This document shows positions 1 to 6,269 of a DNA stretch of 6,493 nucleotides, piece by piece. Position 1 is the first letter of the stretch, and each line of letters opens with the position of its first letter. The notes under the pieces are model-generated. The model was not told where the DNA came from and searched no databases. It was given only the letters and a program-made list of their open reading frames with translations. The DNA is from an uncultured Clostridia bacterium (GTDB taxonomy: Bacteria > Bacillota > Clostridia > Oscillospirales > Acutalibacteraceae), in assembly GCA_946610835.1 (NCBI GenBank), contig CAMOCU010000057.1:1-6493 (forward strand), in the 5' to 3' direction. The translations under genes and the position numbers were made by a program.

Positions 1-54
1 ACGGAAAAAGATCCATTCCTTCGTGCGCATCGGATTGAATCAGTGCTTCCTTAG
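1..54 (+). CDS. Possible 3' end of a convergent plus-strand gene (partial, weak)
   Basis: Frame 1 of the plus strand is open from the window edge and ends at TAG (52-54), reading TEKDPFLRAHRIESVLP. The composition is protein-like, but 17 residues are too few to recognise a family. A gene ending here would converge with folD, and the hairpin at 83-105 would lie between the two, though it has no T-run for the plus direction. The competing reading is a minus-strand gene starting at the ATG at 30-28 (MRTKEWIFFR), but its only purine-rich stretch (AAGGAA) lies about 16 bases before the ATG, too far for a good ribosome binding site. Either may be chance. Confidence 0.2.
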   Translation, partial: TEKDPFLRAHRIESVLP

Positions 55-76
55 TCCGCAAAAACCGCAATGTATC

Positions 77-105
77 AAAAAAACCGGATTCATCGTGAAT
101 CCGGT
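77..105 (-). terminator. Rho-independent terminator after folD
   Basis: A perfect 9-bp inverted repeat (84-92 CCGGATTCA, 96-104 TGAATCCGG) with a 3-base loop extends by one A-T pair (83/105). On the minus strand it is followed at once by seven T (A-run 77-83 on the plus strand). A GC-containing stem, tiny loop and U-tract make a textbook intrinsic terminator, about 40 bases beyond the folD stop. It works for minus-strand transcription only, since there is no T-run on the other side. It probably ends the whole metG-to-folD unit. Confidence 0.9.
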
Positions 106-143
106 GCATGAGATATTGGTTGACGGAAATATTCGAAGCTTCC

Positions 144-1001
144 TTAAATGAGTCCGCTTTGCTGTTTGGCGGCTGTGATCGTATTTTGCATGAGCATGGC
201 GATCGTCATGGGGCCAACGCCGCCGGGAACCGGAGTGATCGCAGAAGCGACTTCGCTGACCGGATCAAAATCCACATCGCCGCAAAGCTTGCCTTCAGCA
301 TTGCGGTTGATGCTCACGTCAATGAGCACAGCGCCCGGTTTGACCATGTCGGCCGTGATCAGCTTTTCCTTTCCGACTGCACAGACAAGAATATCAGCCT
401 GCCGCGTATAGGCGGCAAGATTTGGCGTTCGGGAATGGCAGATCGTTACCGTACCGTTGGCCTGCAAAAGCAGCAGCGCCATGGGCTTGCCGACAATATT
501 GCTGCGTCCGAGTACAACACAATGCTTTCCCTCAACCTCGATCCCTTCGTATCGCAGCATTTCCATCACGCCGGCAGGCGTGCAGGGCAAAAGCTTCGCG
601 CTGCCAATTGTGATCTGCCCGACGTTGACAGGGTGAAAAGCATCTACATCTTTTTTGGGGTCAATTGCGAGCAAAAGCTGACGTTCGTCCAGAGAACGAG
701 GAAGGGGAAGCTGGCAAAGGATGCCGTGAACAGCAGGATCTGCATTGAGCTTTGCGACTTCATCCAGCAGTGTCTGTTGGTCTGTGTCGGCCGGAAGTTG
801 AATGGTGAAGGAACGCACGCCGATACGTTCACAGGCGCGCTGCTTGTTGCGCACATAAACCTGCGACGCCGGATCCTCGCCCACCAGAATAACTGCCAGA
901 CATGGTTCAATGTTCTTCTCCTTGAGTGCTGCAACTTCTGCCGCACACCGATCCAGCACTGCCGCGGAAATCACTTTGCCGTCGATTCGTTTAGCTGCCA
1001 T
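144..1001 (-). CDS. folD: Bifunctional methylenetetrahydrofolate dehydrogenase / methenyltetrahydrofolate cyclohydrolase (FolD)
   Basis: FolD interconverts 5,10-methylene-THF, 5,10-methenyl-THF and 10-formyl-THF using NADP(H), in the cytosol, feeding purine synthesis and Met-tRNA formylation. The protein is 285 residues, normal for the family. Seen in order: substrate-site YVRNK with Tyr49 and the catalytic-type Lys53; GILCQLPLP (93-101, Gln97); DVDAFHP (Asp118, Asp120); PCTPAGVMEML (138-148); the dinucleotide-binding GRSNIVGKP (164-172); CHSRT (187-191); ADILVCAVGK (201-210); and the family signature PGGVGPMTI (258-266). Two positions differ from the commonest bacterial form as I recall it: DAFH for DGFH, and DVSINR (Ser229) for DVGINR. 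Neither removes a known catalytic residue. The ATG at 1001 has AGGAGG 7 bases upstream, and that site overlaps the stop codon of the preceding lipoprotein gene, which implies cotranscription and probably coupled translation. An intrinsic terminator follows. Identification is secure. Confidence 0.98.
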   Translation of the reverse strand: MAAKRIDGKVISAAVLDRCAAEVAALKEKNIEPCLAVILVGEDPASQVYVRNKQRACERIGVRSFTIQLPADTDQQTLLDEVAKLNADPAVHGILCQLPLPRSLDERQLLLAIDPKKDVDAFHPVNVGQITIGSAKLLPCTPAGVMEMLRYEGIEVEGKHCVVLGRSNIVGKPMALLLLQANGTVTICHSRTPNLAAYTRQADILVCAVGKEKLITADMVKPGAVLIDVSINRNAEGKLCGDVDFDPVSEVASAITPVPGGVGPMTIAMLMQNTITAAKQQSGLI

Positions 1002-1008
1002 GATACGT

Positions 1009-1014
1009 CCTCCT
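1009..1014 (-). promoter_or_regulatory. folD Shine-Dalgarno overlapping the upstream stop codon
   Basis: A perfect AGGAGG sits 7 bases before the folD ATG (1001-999). Its first two bases are the last two bases of the TAG stop (1015-1013) of the lipoprotein gene, so the string reads TAGGAGG. A ribosome terminating on the lipoprotein gene covers the folD ribosome binding site, an arrangement expected to couple the two genes translationally. The coupling is inferred; the overlap is seen directly. Confidence 0.85.
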
Positions 1015-2194
1015 ATTTTACAGTGATATTGGAAACATATCCGTTATCCTGTGTTATGACGGAATAATCTACTTTTTTATGAGCTACCCAATTGTTTTCG
1101 ATGTCTTTGAGCGCATCGGATGCGGCCGCGTCTGCGTTCTGCAGCGCGGATAACCCGACAACGCCCTGCACATAACCGGCTGTAATCGGGTCAAAGGACA
1201 GCGAATCTGTTTGTACCGCCTGCAAAACCGGCAAAAACAGCGCACTGAAATCCAGTATCACCGAGCACAAATATCCTGCGCCCCCGTCGGAATGCATATC
1301 ATAGCCGAATCCGATACAGGCAACGTTTTTATCGGTTTTCCCGTCAGCGCCTGACGCTGCGACTGTCATCGGAAGTGCGCTGTACACCGATTGAATCAGC
1401 AAATCACAGTGATCCTCGGTCAGCATTTGTTGCGCAAGCGCCTGTTCAAGAAACAGATCCATGTCACTTCCGGTAAATCGGACAATTACATTGGCATCGG
1501 ATTCCGCATCCTTCAACCCCTGACCAAATGCGTTGATCCATTCCTTTGTAAAGCGATCATCTTTACACGCTGTAAAGCCTATCTGCTTTGCACCCTGAAC
1601 AGCAGCCACCCTTCCGGCAAGGTAAAAACCTTCCGATGCATTTTCTGAATAAGAAATCACGTTGGGCAGATCGCTATGCGTACCGCGATATTGCAAAAAA
1701 ACAATATCCGGATAATTTGCGCTGGCCTTTGCGGAGAAACTGTCGTAAATTTCATCCGTAAAGATTATTACTTTACAATCTTTTTCGGCAAAGTCGGAAA
1801 CCACCTCAGATGCCGATGGCTTTGCCGGTTGCGTAATGGGAACGGCCTTTACGTGCAGCTTCCCCTTTTCGTCGGTGAAAGATTCCGGCTCTGCGCTTGT
1901 CGTCTCCCGCTCTGTTTCCGATTCTTTAGAGCTGTTTTCCGTCAGGTTGGTTATTTCCGTTTCGGAATGCAATTGATCCTCGGAAAGTCCCATTTGCTCA
2001 ATGGCTTTTTCAATACCGATGCGCTGAAAATAAGATGGTCTGCCGGACAATGCATTGTCCGCATAAACCACACCGATCTGCAAAGCATCATCGGAAATCA
2101 CCTTGACAGGATCTTTGGCGCGTGTACAAGCCGCCATTGCCAGCAGACAGATAGCCGCCAGAAACAAAGAAATGTATTGCTTAAAATGTTTCAT
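1013..2194 (-). CDS. BMP/PnrA-family substrate-binding lipoprotein with an acidic insert
   Basis: Predicted extracytoplasmic lipoprotein of 393 residues resembling the Bmp/PnrA group of ABC-transporter binding proteins, which mostly bind nucleosides. Seen: Lys-containing N-terminus, hydrophobic segment (7-22) and lipobox-like MAAC with Cys23; LQIGVVY (38-44) as first strand; EGFYLAGRVAA (188-198); KQIGF (203-207); NAFGQG (221-226); GSDMD (242-246); and GFGYDMHS (295-302), followed by the C-terminal lobe. These match the family's usual order. Residues about 78-127 form a Glu/Ser/Thr/Pro-rich, low-complexity stretch where most relatives run straight into the second strand. I take the ATG at 2194 because AGAGGAAG lies at the right distance; the longer reading needs a TTG at 2218 inside a palindrome, before this ribosome site. 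No permease or ATPase gene is adjacent, so it is either an orphan binding protein, served by a transporter elsewhere, or a sensor. The ligand cannot be read from the sequence. Confidence 0.85.
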   Translation of the reverse strand: MKHFKQYISLFLAAICLLAMAACTRAKDPVKVISDDALQIGVVYADNALSGRPSYFQRIGIEKAIEQMGLSEDQLHSETEITNLTENSSKESETERETTSAEPESFTDEKGKLHVKAVPITQPAKPSASEVVSDFAEKDCKVIIFTDEIYDSFSAKASANYPDIVFLQYRGTHSDLPNVISYSENASEGFYLAGRVAAVQGAKQIGFTACKDDRFTKEWINAFGQGLKDAESDANVIVRFTGSDMDLFLEQALAQQMLTEDHCDLLIQSVYSALPMTVAASGADGKTDKNVACIGFGYDMHSDGGAGYLCSVILDFSALFLPVLQAVQTDSLSFDPITAGYVQGVVGLSALQNADAAASDALKDIENNWVAHKKVDYSVITQDNGYVSNITVK

Positions 2195-2198
2195 AGTT

Positions 2199-2206
2199 CT
2201 TCCTCT
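2199..2206 (-). promoter_or_regulatory. Ribosome binding site that fixes the lipoprotein start
   Basis: AGAGGAAG on the minus strand ends 4 bases before the ATG at 2194-2192, with the AGGA core about 6 bases away. It selects this ATG over the TTG at 2218 (8 codons upstream). The protein from the ATG begins MKHFKQ and leads directly into a lipoprotein signal sequence. Confidence 0.8.
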
Positions 2207-2208
2207 GT

Positions 2209-2220
2209 GTTTGTACAAAC
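2209..2220. repeat. 12-bp perfect palindrome GTTTGTACAAAC
   Basis: GTTTGTACAAAC equals its own reverse complement. It lies immediately upstream of the lipoprotein ribosome binding site and shares its left-gene-distal half with the base of the hairpin at 2215-2254. It could be a dimeric regulator's operator or just part of the RNA fold. No recognised -35/-10 pair surrounds it. Confidence 0.5.
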
Positions 2221-2254
2221 GACCGCTCTGCCAAAAACAAAGCGGTCGTGTTGT
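2215..2254 (-). terminator. Terminator-like intergenic hairpin (possible attenuator)
   Basis: A 9-bp perfect, GC-rich inverted repeat (2219-2227 ACGACCGCT, 2241-2249 AGCGGTCGT) has a 13-base loop. Allowing one bulged base (2250), four more pairs (2215-2218 with 2251-2254) extend the stem. It starts about 13 bases after the stop of the DUF4474-like gene. On the minus strand the T-rich stretch after the GC stem is short (TTTGT) and is itself paired in the longer form, so it is a weak or partial terminator at best. It may lower expression of the lipoprotein and folD relative to the upstream genes, or protect the upstream mRNA 3' end. Confidence 0.55.
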
Positions 2255-2266
2255 GTTTTCAGATGA

Positions 2267-3385
2267 TCAGATCAAAAACAACAGGAAGGCTCCGCCGCCG
2301 ACCACAGCAAGCGCAAGCATCAAAATGAAGCCAAGAATCAGAAGCAGGAAAAATCCGTTCATGGCCACGCCGCCCCAAAAAACAGTTTGTGTGACATGTG
2401 TGTTTACGCCTTGTGAGATGTCCTGCCATTGCAGATATACATCCTTGCCGCTGCGGTAATAACTGTCGTTTCCAACGGCTTCCATTTTGCGTACAGCACG
2501 AAAGCCGCATTCATCCAATCCTTCGGCAAAAAGCGCTGCCATTTGTTCATCCTTAAGCGTAATATGGGAAACGGTACGCAGTTCATCGCACCTTCCTGTA
2601 CGGCGCAGATGTCCGGGAATAAATCCGGCATTCCACCAGTGTGTGTCATACGGATGTGTGTATTCCATCTCGTACTCTCCGGAACGGGCGTTTTGGCGGT
2701 ACATTGTGTTGCCGATTTTGATATCCGGCTCATCTGTTGCTGCGCCATAGTGCGCAATCAAGGATGCGGTGCTTTTGCCCTCCGGTTTGTTATACACGCC
2801 GATCTCGCTGCCATAGAAAACAAGACCGTATTGACCTTTCCACATCTGCACCATCCAGTCCTTGCCCTCGTAGGTAAAGAAGACGCGCACATAATCGTAC
2901 TCAATCCAGTAAAGTGGTGCGATTGTATCGTATATAAAATTAAATCCGAAGTATTTTTGCCAGCAGTCTACGTCGTCGGTATAGTAATAATCGCCGTCAT
3001 AATTGTAGCGATAGCCGAGGATAGACTTTTTTTCCAAAAGATCGCGCCAAAAACGTGACGGACGAACAACGTTGACCGTGAATTCCGCACTGCGTTTTTG
3101 ATCTTTTGTTTGCACCGTGATGATTGCGGAACCGATTGCTATGCCTTTTACCACACCGGTATCAGAGACAACAGCGATGCCTTCATCGTTGCTGCTCCAA
3201 GTCACAGGATCATCGGTGTTGACGGACAATGTAAGCGTTTCGTTACGGTGTACCCGGTGTGTGTTCGCCGTGATTTCCAGCAACGGTTCTGCGTCCTGTG
3301 CTCCAACGGGAACAAGTGCTGCATACGCACAAATCAGCAGCATGGCCAGAAATGCGGACAGCGTTCGTTTACAAGTTCGTTGCAT
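2267..3385 (-). CDS. Exported, membrane-anchored protein with Big_2 Ig-like domain and DUF4474-like domain
   Basis: A 372-residue protein of unknown function. Residues 1-29 are a Sec signal peptide (RTCKR, hydrophobic 9-27, cleavage likely after VGA). Residues about 35-107 match a bacterial Ig-like group 2 domain: VTWSSND (61-67), GVVKG (77-81), then GSAIITV, ending in FTVNVV. From about 122 to 325 the pattern ILGYRYNYDGDYYYT, CWQKYFGFNFIYD (141-153), GKDWMVQMWKGQYGLV (174-189) and GSEIGVY (192-198), then HWW, resembles DUF4474 of Clostridia; this assignment is from memory. The last 38 residues (about 334-372) are almost wholly hydrophobic with no charge after them, forming one long or two short membrane segments at the very C-terminus. 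The ATG at 3385 has AGGGGG 8 bases upstream. Expected topology: outside the cell, anchored by the tail. It lies 64 bases after tatD and before the lipoprotein gene, so joint expression is likely. No catalytic motif is evident. Confidence 0.85.
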   Translation of the reverse strand: MQRTCKRTLSAFLAMLLICAYAALVPVGAQDAEPLLEITANTHRVHRNETLTLSVNTDDPVTWSSNDEGIAVVSDTGVVKGIAIGSAIITVQTKDQKRSAEFTVNVVRPSRFWRDLLEKKSILGYRYNYDGDYYYTDDVDCWQKYFGFNFIYDTIAPLYWIEYDYVRVFFTYEGKDWMVQMWKGQYGLVFYGSEIGVYNKPEGKSTASLIAHYGAATDEPDIKIGNTMYRQNARSGEYEMEYTHPYDTHWWNAGFIPGHLRRTGRCDELRTVSHITLKDEQMAALFAEGLDECGFRAVRKMEAVGNDSYYRSGKDVYLQWQDISQGVNTHVTQTVFWGGVAMNGFFLLLILGFILMLALAVVGGGAFLLFLI

Positions 3386-3386
3386 T

Positions 3387-3441
3387 GTAAAATCCCCCTA
3401 TGCTATTTTACGTCCGAAAGACAAGTCCTTCGGTATTTTAC
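3387..3441 (-). promoter_or_regulatory. Structured leader before the Ig/DUF4474-like gene: hairpin flanked by direct repeats
   Basis: Read on the minus strand, two copies of GTAAAATA (3441-3434 and 3411-3404) flank an 8-bp hairpin (CCGAAGGA, loop CTTG, TCTTTCGG; one G-U pair; 3433-3414). The reverse complement ATTTTAC lies at 3393-3387, one base before the ATG. Either GTAAAAT copy can pair with ATTTTAC. Pairing of the near copy puts the AGGGGG ribosome site in the loop. The hairpin has no U-run after it, so it is not a standard terminator. The structure is seen; any regulatory role is inference, and the 7-bp stems are AT-rich and weak. Confidence 0.4.
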
Positions 3442-3449
3442 TTCATCAT

Positions 3450-4217
3450 TTATATGCCAAAGAGCAGTTGTGCATTCCTGCACGAAAGATTTAAGATTTC
3501 CTGTGCCGGCAAGTTCAGAACATCTGATAATCTCTCTGCAACAAACGGAATCATTGTGGAGTCGCAACGCTTGCCGCGGAAGGGAACGGGCGCCATATAG
3601 GGACAATCGGTTTCCAGCAGAAGACGATCGGTTGGAATTGCGGCTGCCGCTTCGAGCGGTTTACGTGCATTTTTAAAGGTTACTGCACCGCCGAAACCGA
3701 GATACAGCCCCAGAGCCACAGCTTCCTTCGCTGTTTCGGCGCTGCCGCTGAAACAGTGCAGCACGCCTTTGGGCTTGTATTTGTGCAGCAGTGCCATTGT
3801 GTCCGCGTGCGCTTCCCGGTCATGAATGATTACGGGTTTGTCCAGCTCAAGGCTGATTTGCAGCTGTGCTTCAAAAAAAGCGATCTGCATCGGTTTATCG
3901 ATGTCGTAGTGATAATCCAGCCCGATCTCGCCCACGGCGACGCATTTGGGGTGCTGCCAGAACGGCATCATCCGCTGCCGCAGCGAATTGAGTGCGCCAA
4001 AGCCCTCGCAATCCTCCGGGTGTATGCCGCACGCCGCATAAACATACGGGTAAAGCTCTGCCAGCCGAACGGCTTCGCGGCAGGAACGCTCGCTGCACCC
4101 GCAGTCAATGACAAATCGAACGCCTTTTTCCGGCAACGCAGCAAGCAGCGCGTCACAATCCGCATCAAAGGCTTCATCGTCATAGTGGGCGTGCGTGTCA
4201 AAAATATTGTCCATCAT
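3450..4217 (-). CDS. tatD: TatD-family metal-dependent deoxyribonuclease
   Basis: A TIM-barrel hydrolase of the amidohydrolase superfamily; characterised TatD proteins are Mg2+-dependent 3'-5' DNases linked to DNA repair and degradation. The protein is 255 residues, the family norm. All expected metal ligands are present: DTHAH (His9, His11), GEIGLDYHYD (Glu97), VIIHDRE (His132), LHCFSG (His154) and LLETDCPY (Asp204); CGIHPE (63-68) is also typical. It starts within the end of metG: the ATG at 4217-4215 shares ATGA with the metG stop (TGA, 4216-4214), and a second ATG at 4214-4212 follows directly, so the true start could be one codon later. No strong Shine-Dalgarno precedes either ATG, which fits reinitiation after metG. 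metG followed by a tatD homologue (yabD) is also the order in Bacillus subtilis. Cytosolic; the in vivo substrate is not shown by the sequence. Confidence 0.96.
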   Translation of the reverse strand: MMDNIFDTHAHYDDEAFDADCDALLAALPEKGVRFVIDCGCSERSCREAVRLAELYPYVYAACGIHPEDCEGFGALNSLRQRMMPFWQHPKCVAVGEIGLDYHYDIDKPMQIAFFEAQLQISLELDKPVIIHDREAHADTMALLHKYKPKGVLHCFSGSAETAKEAVALGLYLGFGGAVTFKNARKPLEAAAAIPTDRLLLETDCPYMAPVPFRGKRCDSTMIPFVAERLSDVLNLPAQEILNLSCRNAQLLFGI

Positions 4218-6163
4218 CGGATTTTTGCACCCGCAGGAACATTGTCAACCAGCACGACCTTAACATCCTCACCGCAGTCTGCAGCCAGAATCATGCCCTG
4301 ACTTTCGACGCCGCAAAGGACGGCAGGCTTAAGATTTGTAACGCAAACTACTGTATGACCGATCAGATCCTCCGGCTTGTACCATTTGGCAATCCCGGAG
4401 GCCACAGTTCTCGGTGTGCCGGAACCATCGTCCAGCGTTAAACAAAGGAGCTTTTTCGCGCGCTTGACCGGCACGCAGTCCAAAACTTTTGCAGCAGTCA
4501 ATTCCACCTTTGCAAAATCCTCAATACCGATTTGTGCCAGACCGGGCACGGTTTTGGGTTTCGCAGATTCCGCTGCGGACTGCGCATCGGAAACAGTTTG
4601 GTGGCGCGATTCGATTTCCGCAAGCATTTTTGCCATATCCATTCGTGCAAACAGGGGAGTAGCGGTGCCGACCGTATGACCGGCAGGCAGCGCGCCGAAG
4701 GTTTGCAGGGATTCAAGCGAATCCAGATCCGTTCCGATCTGCTCGAGGATCTTTGACGCGGTATCCGGAGTAAAAGGCTTGAGCAGAACAGCGATAAAGC
4801 GGATGGATTCGACCAGATTGTACAGCACAGTGGACAACCGGTCGCGCTGCGTTTCATCCTTGGCCAGCGCCCACGGAAGTGTTTCGTCAATATATTTGTT
4901 GCTGCGCCGTGCGAGTGCAATGACTTCTGCCACAGCGTCAGCCATACGGAATTCGTCAATGGCTTTGGTCATAGCCGGCAGCACGCGCAGCGCGGCGGCA
5001 CGCAGATCATCGTCAAATTCTCCGGCGGCGGTATTGCAAGGCAATGTTCCGTCAAAATACTTGTTTGCCATTGCGACAGTGCGGTTGACCAGATTGCCGA
5101 GGATATTCGCAAGATCTGTGTTATATCGCTCGATAAAGGTTTCGTATGTCAGGGATCCGTCGTTGGCATGCGGCATTTCAGACAGCAGATAATAACGCAC
5201 GGCATCCACGCCGAACAGCTCGACCATTTCATCGGCGTAGATCGTGTTGCCGCGAGATTTGGACATTTTATCCATCCCGATCAACAGCCACGGATGCCCA
5301 TACACCTTCTTGGGCAGCGGCTCTCCAAGCGCCATCAGCACAATCGGCCAGTAAATCGTGTGGAAGCGAACAATATCTTTGCCGATGATATGCACATCGG
5401 CAGGCCAATATTTTTTGTACAGCTCGCCGCTGCCGTCCGGATCGTAACCGAGCGCGGTAATATAGTTGGACAGCGCGTCAATCCAGACATAAATCACATG
5501 CTTGTCGTCAAACGTGACCGGAATACCCCATTTGAACGAAGAACGGGAAACGCAGAGATCCTGAAGTCCCGGCTTGATAAAATTGTTGAGCATTTCCTTT
5601 TTGCGGCTTTCGGGATAGATGAAATCGGGATTCTGCTCAATGTGCTCTTCCAACCGCTTCTGGTATTTGCTCAGGCGAAGGAAATACGCTTCCTCGCGCG
5701 CTTTTTTGACCTCGCGGCCGCAGTCCGGGCATTTGCCGTCTACAGCCTGCGTCTCTGTCCAGAAAGATTCGCAGGGTTTGCAGTAATATCCTTCGTACTC
5801 ATCCTTGTAAATATCGCCCTGATTGTAAAGCTTCTCAAAGATTTTCTGCACAGCCTTTTCATGGTAATCATCGGTTGTGCGGATGAACTTGTCGTATGTT
5901 GTGTTCAAAAGATCGCAAATGCCGCGGATCTCGCCGGAAACCTTGTCCACAAATTCTTTGGGTGTAACGCCGGCCTCGCGGGCTTTGTCTTCGATCTTCT
6001 GACCGTGCTCGTCTGTACCGGTCAAAAAGAAAACATCATAATCCTGCATGCGGCGAAAACGCGCGATCGCATCGGTCAAAACGATTTCATAGGAGTTGCC
6101 GATATGCGGTTTGCCGGATGTATAGGCGATTGCTGTGGTGATATAATAGGGTGTTTTGGACAT
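4214..6163 (-). CDS. metG: Methionyl-tRNA synthetase with C-terminal tRNA-binding domain
   Basis: Class I aminoacyl-tRNA synthetase that charges tRNA-Met and initiator tRNA with methionine using ATP. At 649 residues it fits the long bacterial form. Domains: Rossmann catalytic core with the HIGH-type motif HIGN (20-23), FLTGTDEHGQKI (46-57), and an inserted zinc-knuckle with Cys128, Cys131, Cys145 and Cys148 (CxxC-x13-CxxC, one zinc expected); VWIDALSNY (226-234); HIIGKDIVRFH (258-268); KMSKS (299-303). A helical anticodon-binding region follows (about 330-490), then a linker, and a C-terminal EMAP/Arc1p-type OB-fold from about 545 (IEDFAKVEL, GMILAA) that aids tRNA binding and dimerisation. 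The ATG at 6163 has AAGGAG 8 bases upstream. A promoter at 6196-6224 leaves a leader of only about 26 bases, too short for a T-box or S-box riboswitch. It overlaps tatD by 4 bases downstream. Identification is secure. Confidence 0.99.
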   Translation of the reverse strand: MSKTPYYITTAIAYTSGKPHIGNSYEIVLTDAIARFRRMQDYDVFFLTGTDEHGQKIEDKAREAGVTPKEFVDKVSGEIRGICDLLNTTYDKFIRTTDDYHEKAVQKIFEKLYNQGDIYKDEYEGYYCKPCESFWTETQAVDGKCPDCGREVKKAREEAYFLRLSKYQKRLEEHIEQNPDFIYPESRKKEMLNNFIKPGLQDLCVSRSSFKWGIPVTFDDKHVIYVWIDALSNYITALGYDPDGSGELYKKYWPADVHIIGKDIVRFHTIYWPIVLMALGEPLPKKVYGHPWLLIGMDKMSKSRGNTIYADEMVELFGVDAVRYYLLSEMPHANDGSLTYETFIERYNTDLANILGNLVNRTVAMANKYFDGTLPCNTAAGEFDDDLRAAALRVLPAMTKAIDEFRMADAVAEVIALARRSNKYIDETLPWALAKDETQRDRLSTVLYNLVESIRFIAVLLKPFTPDTASKILEQIGTDLDSLESLQTFGALPAGHTVGTATPLFARMDMAKMLAEIESRHQTVSDAQSAAESAKPKTVPGLAQIGIEDFAKVELTAAKVLDCVPVKRAKKLLCLTLDDGSGTPRTVASGIAKWYKPEDLIGHTVVCVTNLKPAVLCGVESQGMILAADCGEDVKVVLVDNVPAGAKIR

Positions 6164-6195
6164 TCTTGTCTCTCCTTCGGTTTAAACTAACTTTT

Positions 6196-6224
6196 AGTAT
6201 ACCAAATATATACCAAAAAAACAA
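6196..6224 (-). promoter_or_regulatory. Promoter of the metG operon (SigA type, extended -10)
   Basis: On the minus strand, -10 TATACT (6201-6196) is preceded by TGG, an extended -10 (TGn). TTGTTT (6224-6219) lies 17 bases upstream as a partial -35 (3 of 6 matches). The run of seven T and the AT-rich spacer suit a promoter. Transcription would start near 6189, about 26 bases before the metG ATG. It is the only strong promoter I see in the window, so it probably drives metG, tatD and at least part of the downstream genes. Confidence 0.7.
6198..6217. repeat. 9-bp direct repeat over the metG promoter
   Basis: TATACCAAA occurs at 6198-6206 and again at 6209-6217 (plus strand), an 11-bp period, close to one helical turn. 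One copy overlaps the -10 box and the other lies in the spacer. It could be a regulator's binding site or a by-product of AT-rich promoter composition. Confidence 0.45.
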
Positions 6225-6269
6225 TAGTTATTTTCAGCTTTATCAAAATGTCAGTGTTTGTGTTCTCGT

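Noticed and set aside
2..151. Plus-strand frame 2 open from the edge to a TGA at 149-151
   Set aside because: It would read through the folD terminator hairpin and overlap the end of folD, and its sequence suggests no known domain.
108..1067. 319-residue open frame on the plus strand opposite folD
   Set aside because: It is antisense to a gene with complete FolD motifs, runs across the folD start into the lipoprotein gene, has no ribosome site, and its translation is rich in Cys/His/Arg with no recognisable domain. It is a shadow.
2195..2218. TTG start adding eight residues (MYKHRGRT) to the lipoprotein
   Set aside because: The ATG at 2194 has a good ribosome site and gives a standard lipoprotein signal peptide; the TTG lies inside a palindrome upstream of that site.
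5168..6190. 340-residue open frame on the plus strand opposite metG
   Set aside because: It mirrors the metG codon pattern, lacks a ribosome site and runs into the metG promoter region. The metG reading has every family motif.
6164..6269. T-box or SAM riboswitch upstream of metG, or a terminator for the upstream gene
   Set aside because: The gap is only 106 bases, AT-rich, with no GC stem, T-box sequence or specifier-like structure that I can see.
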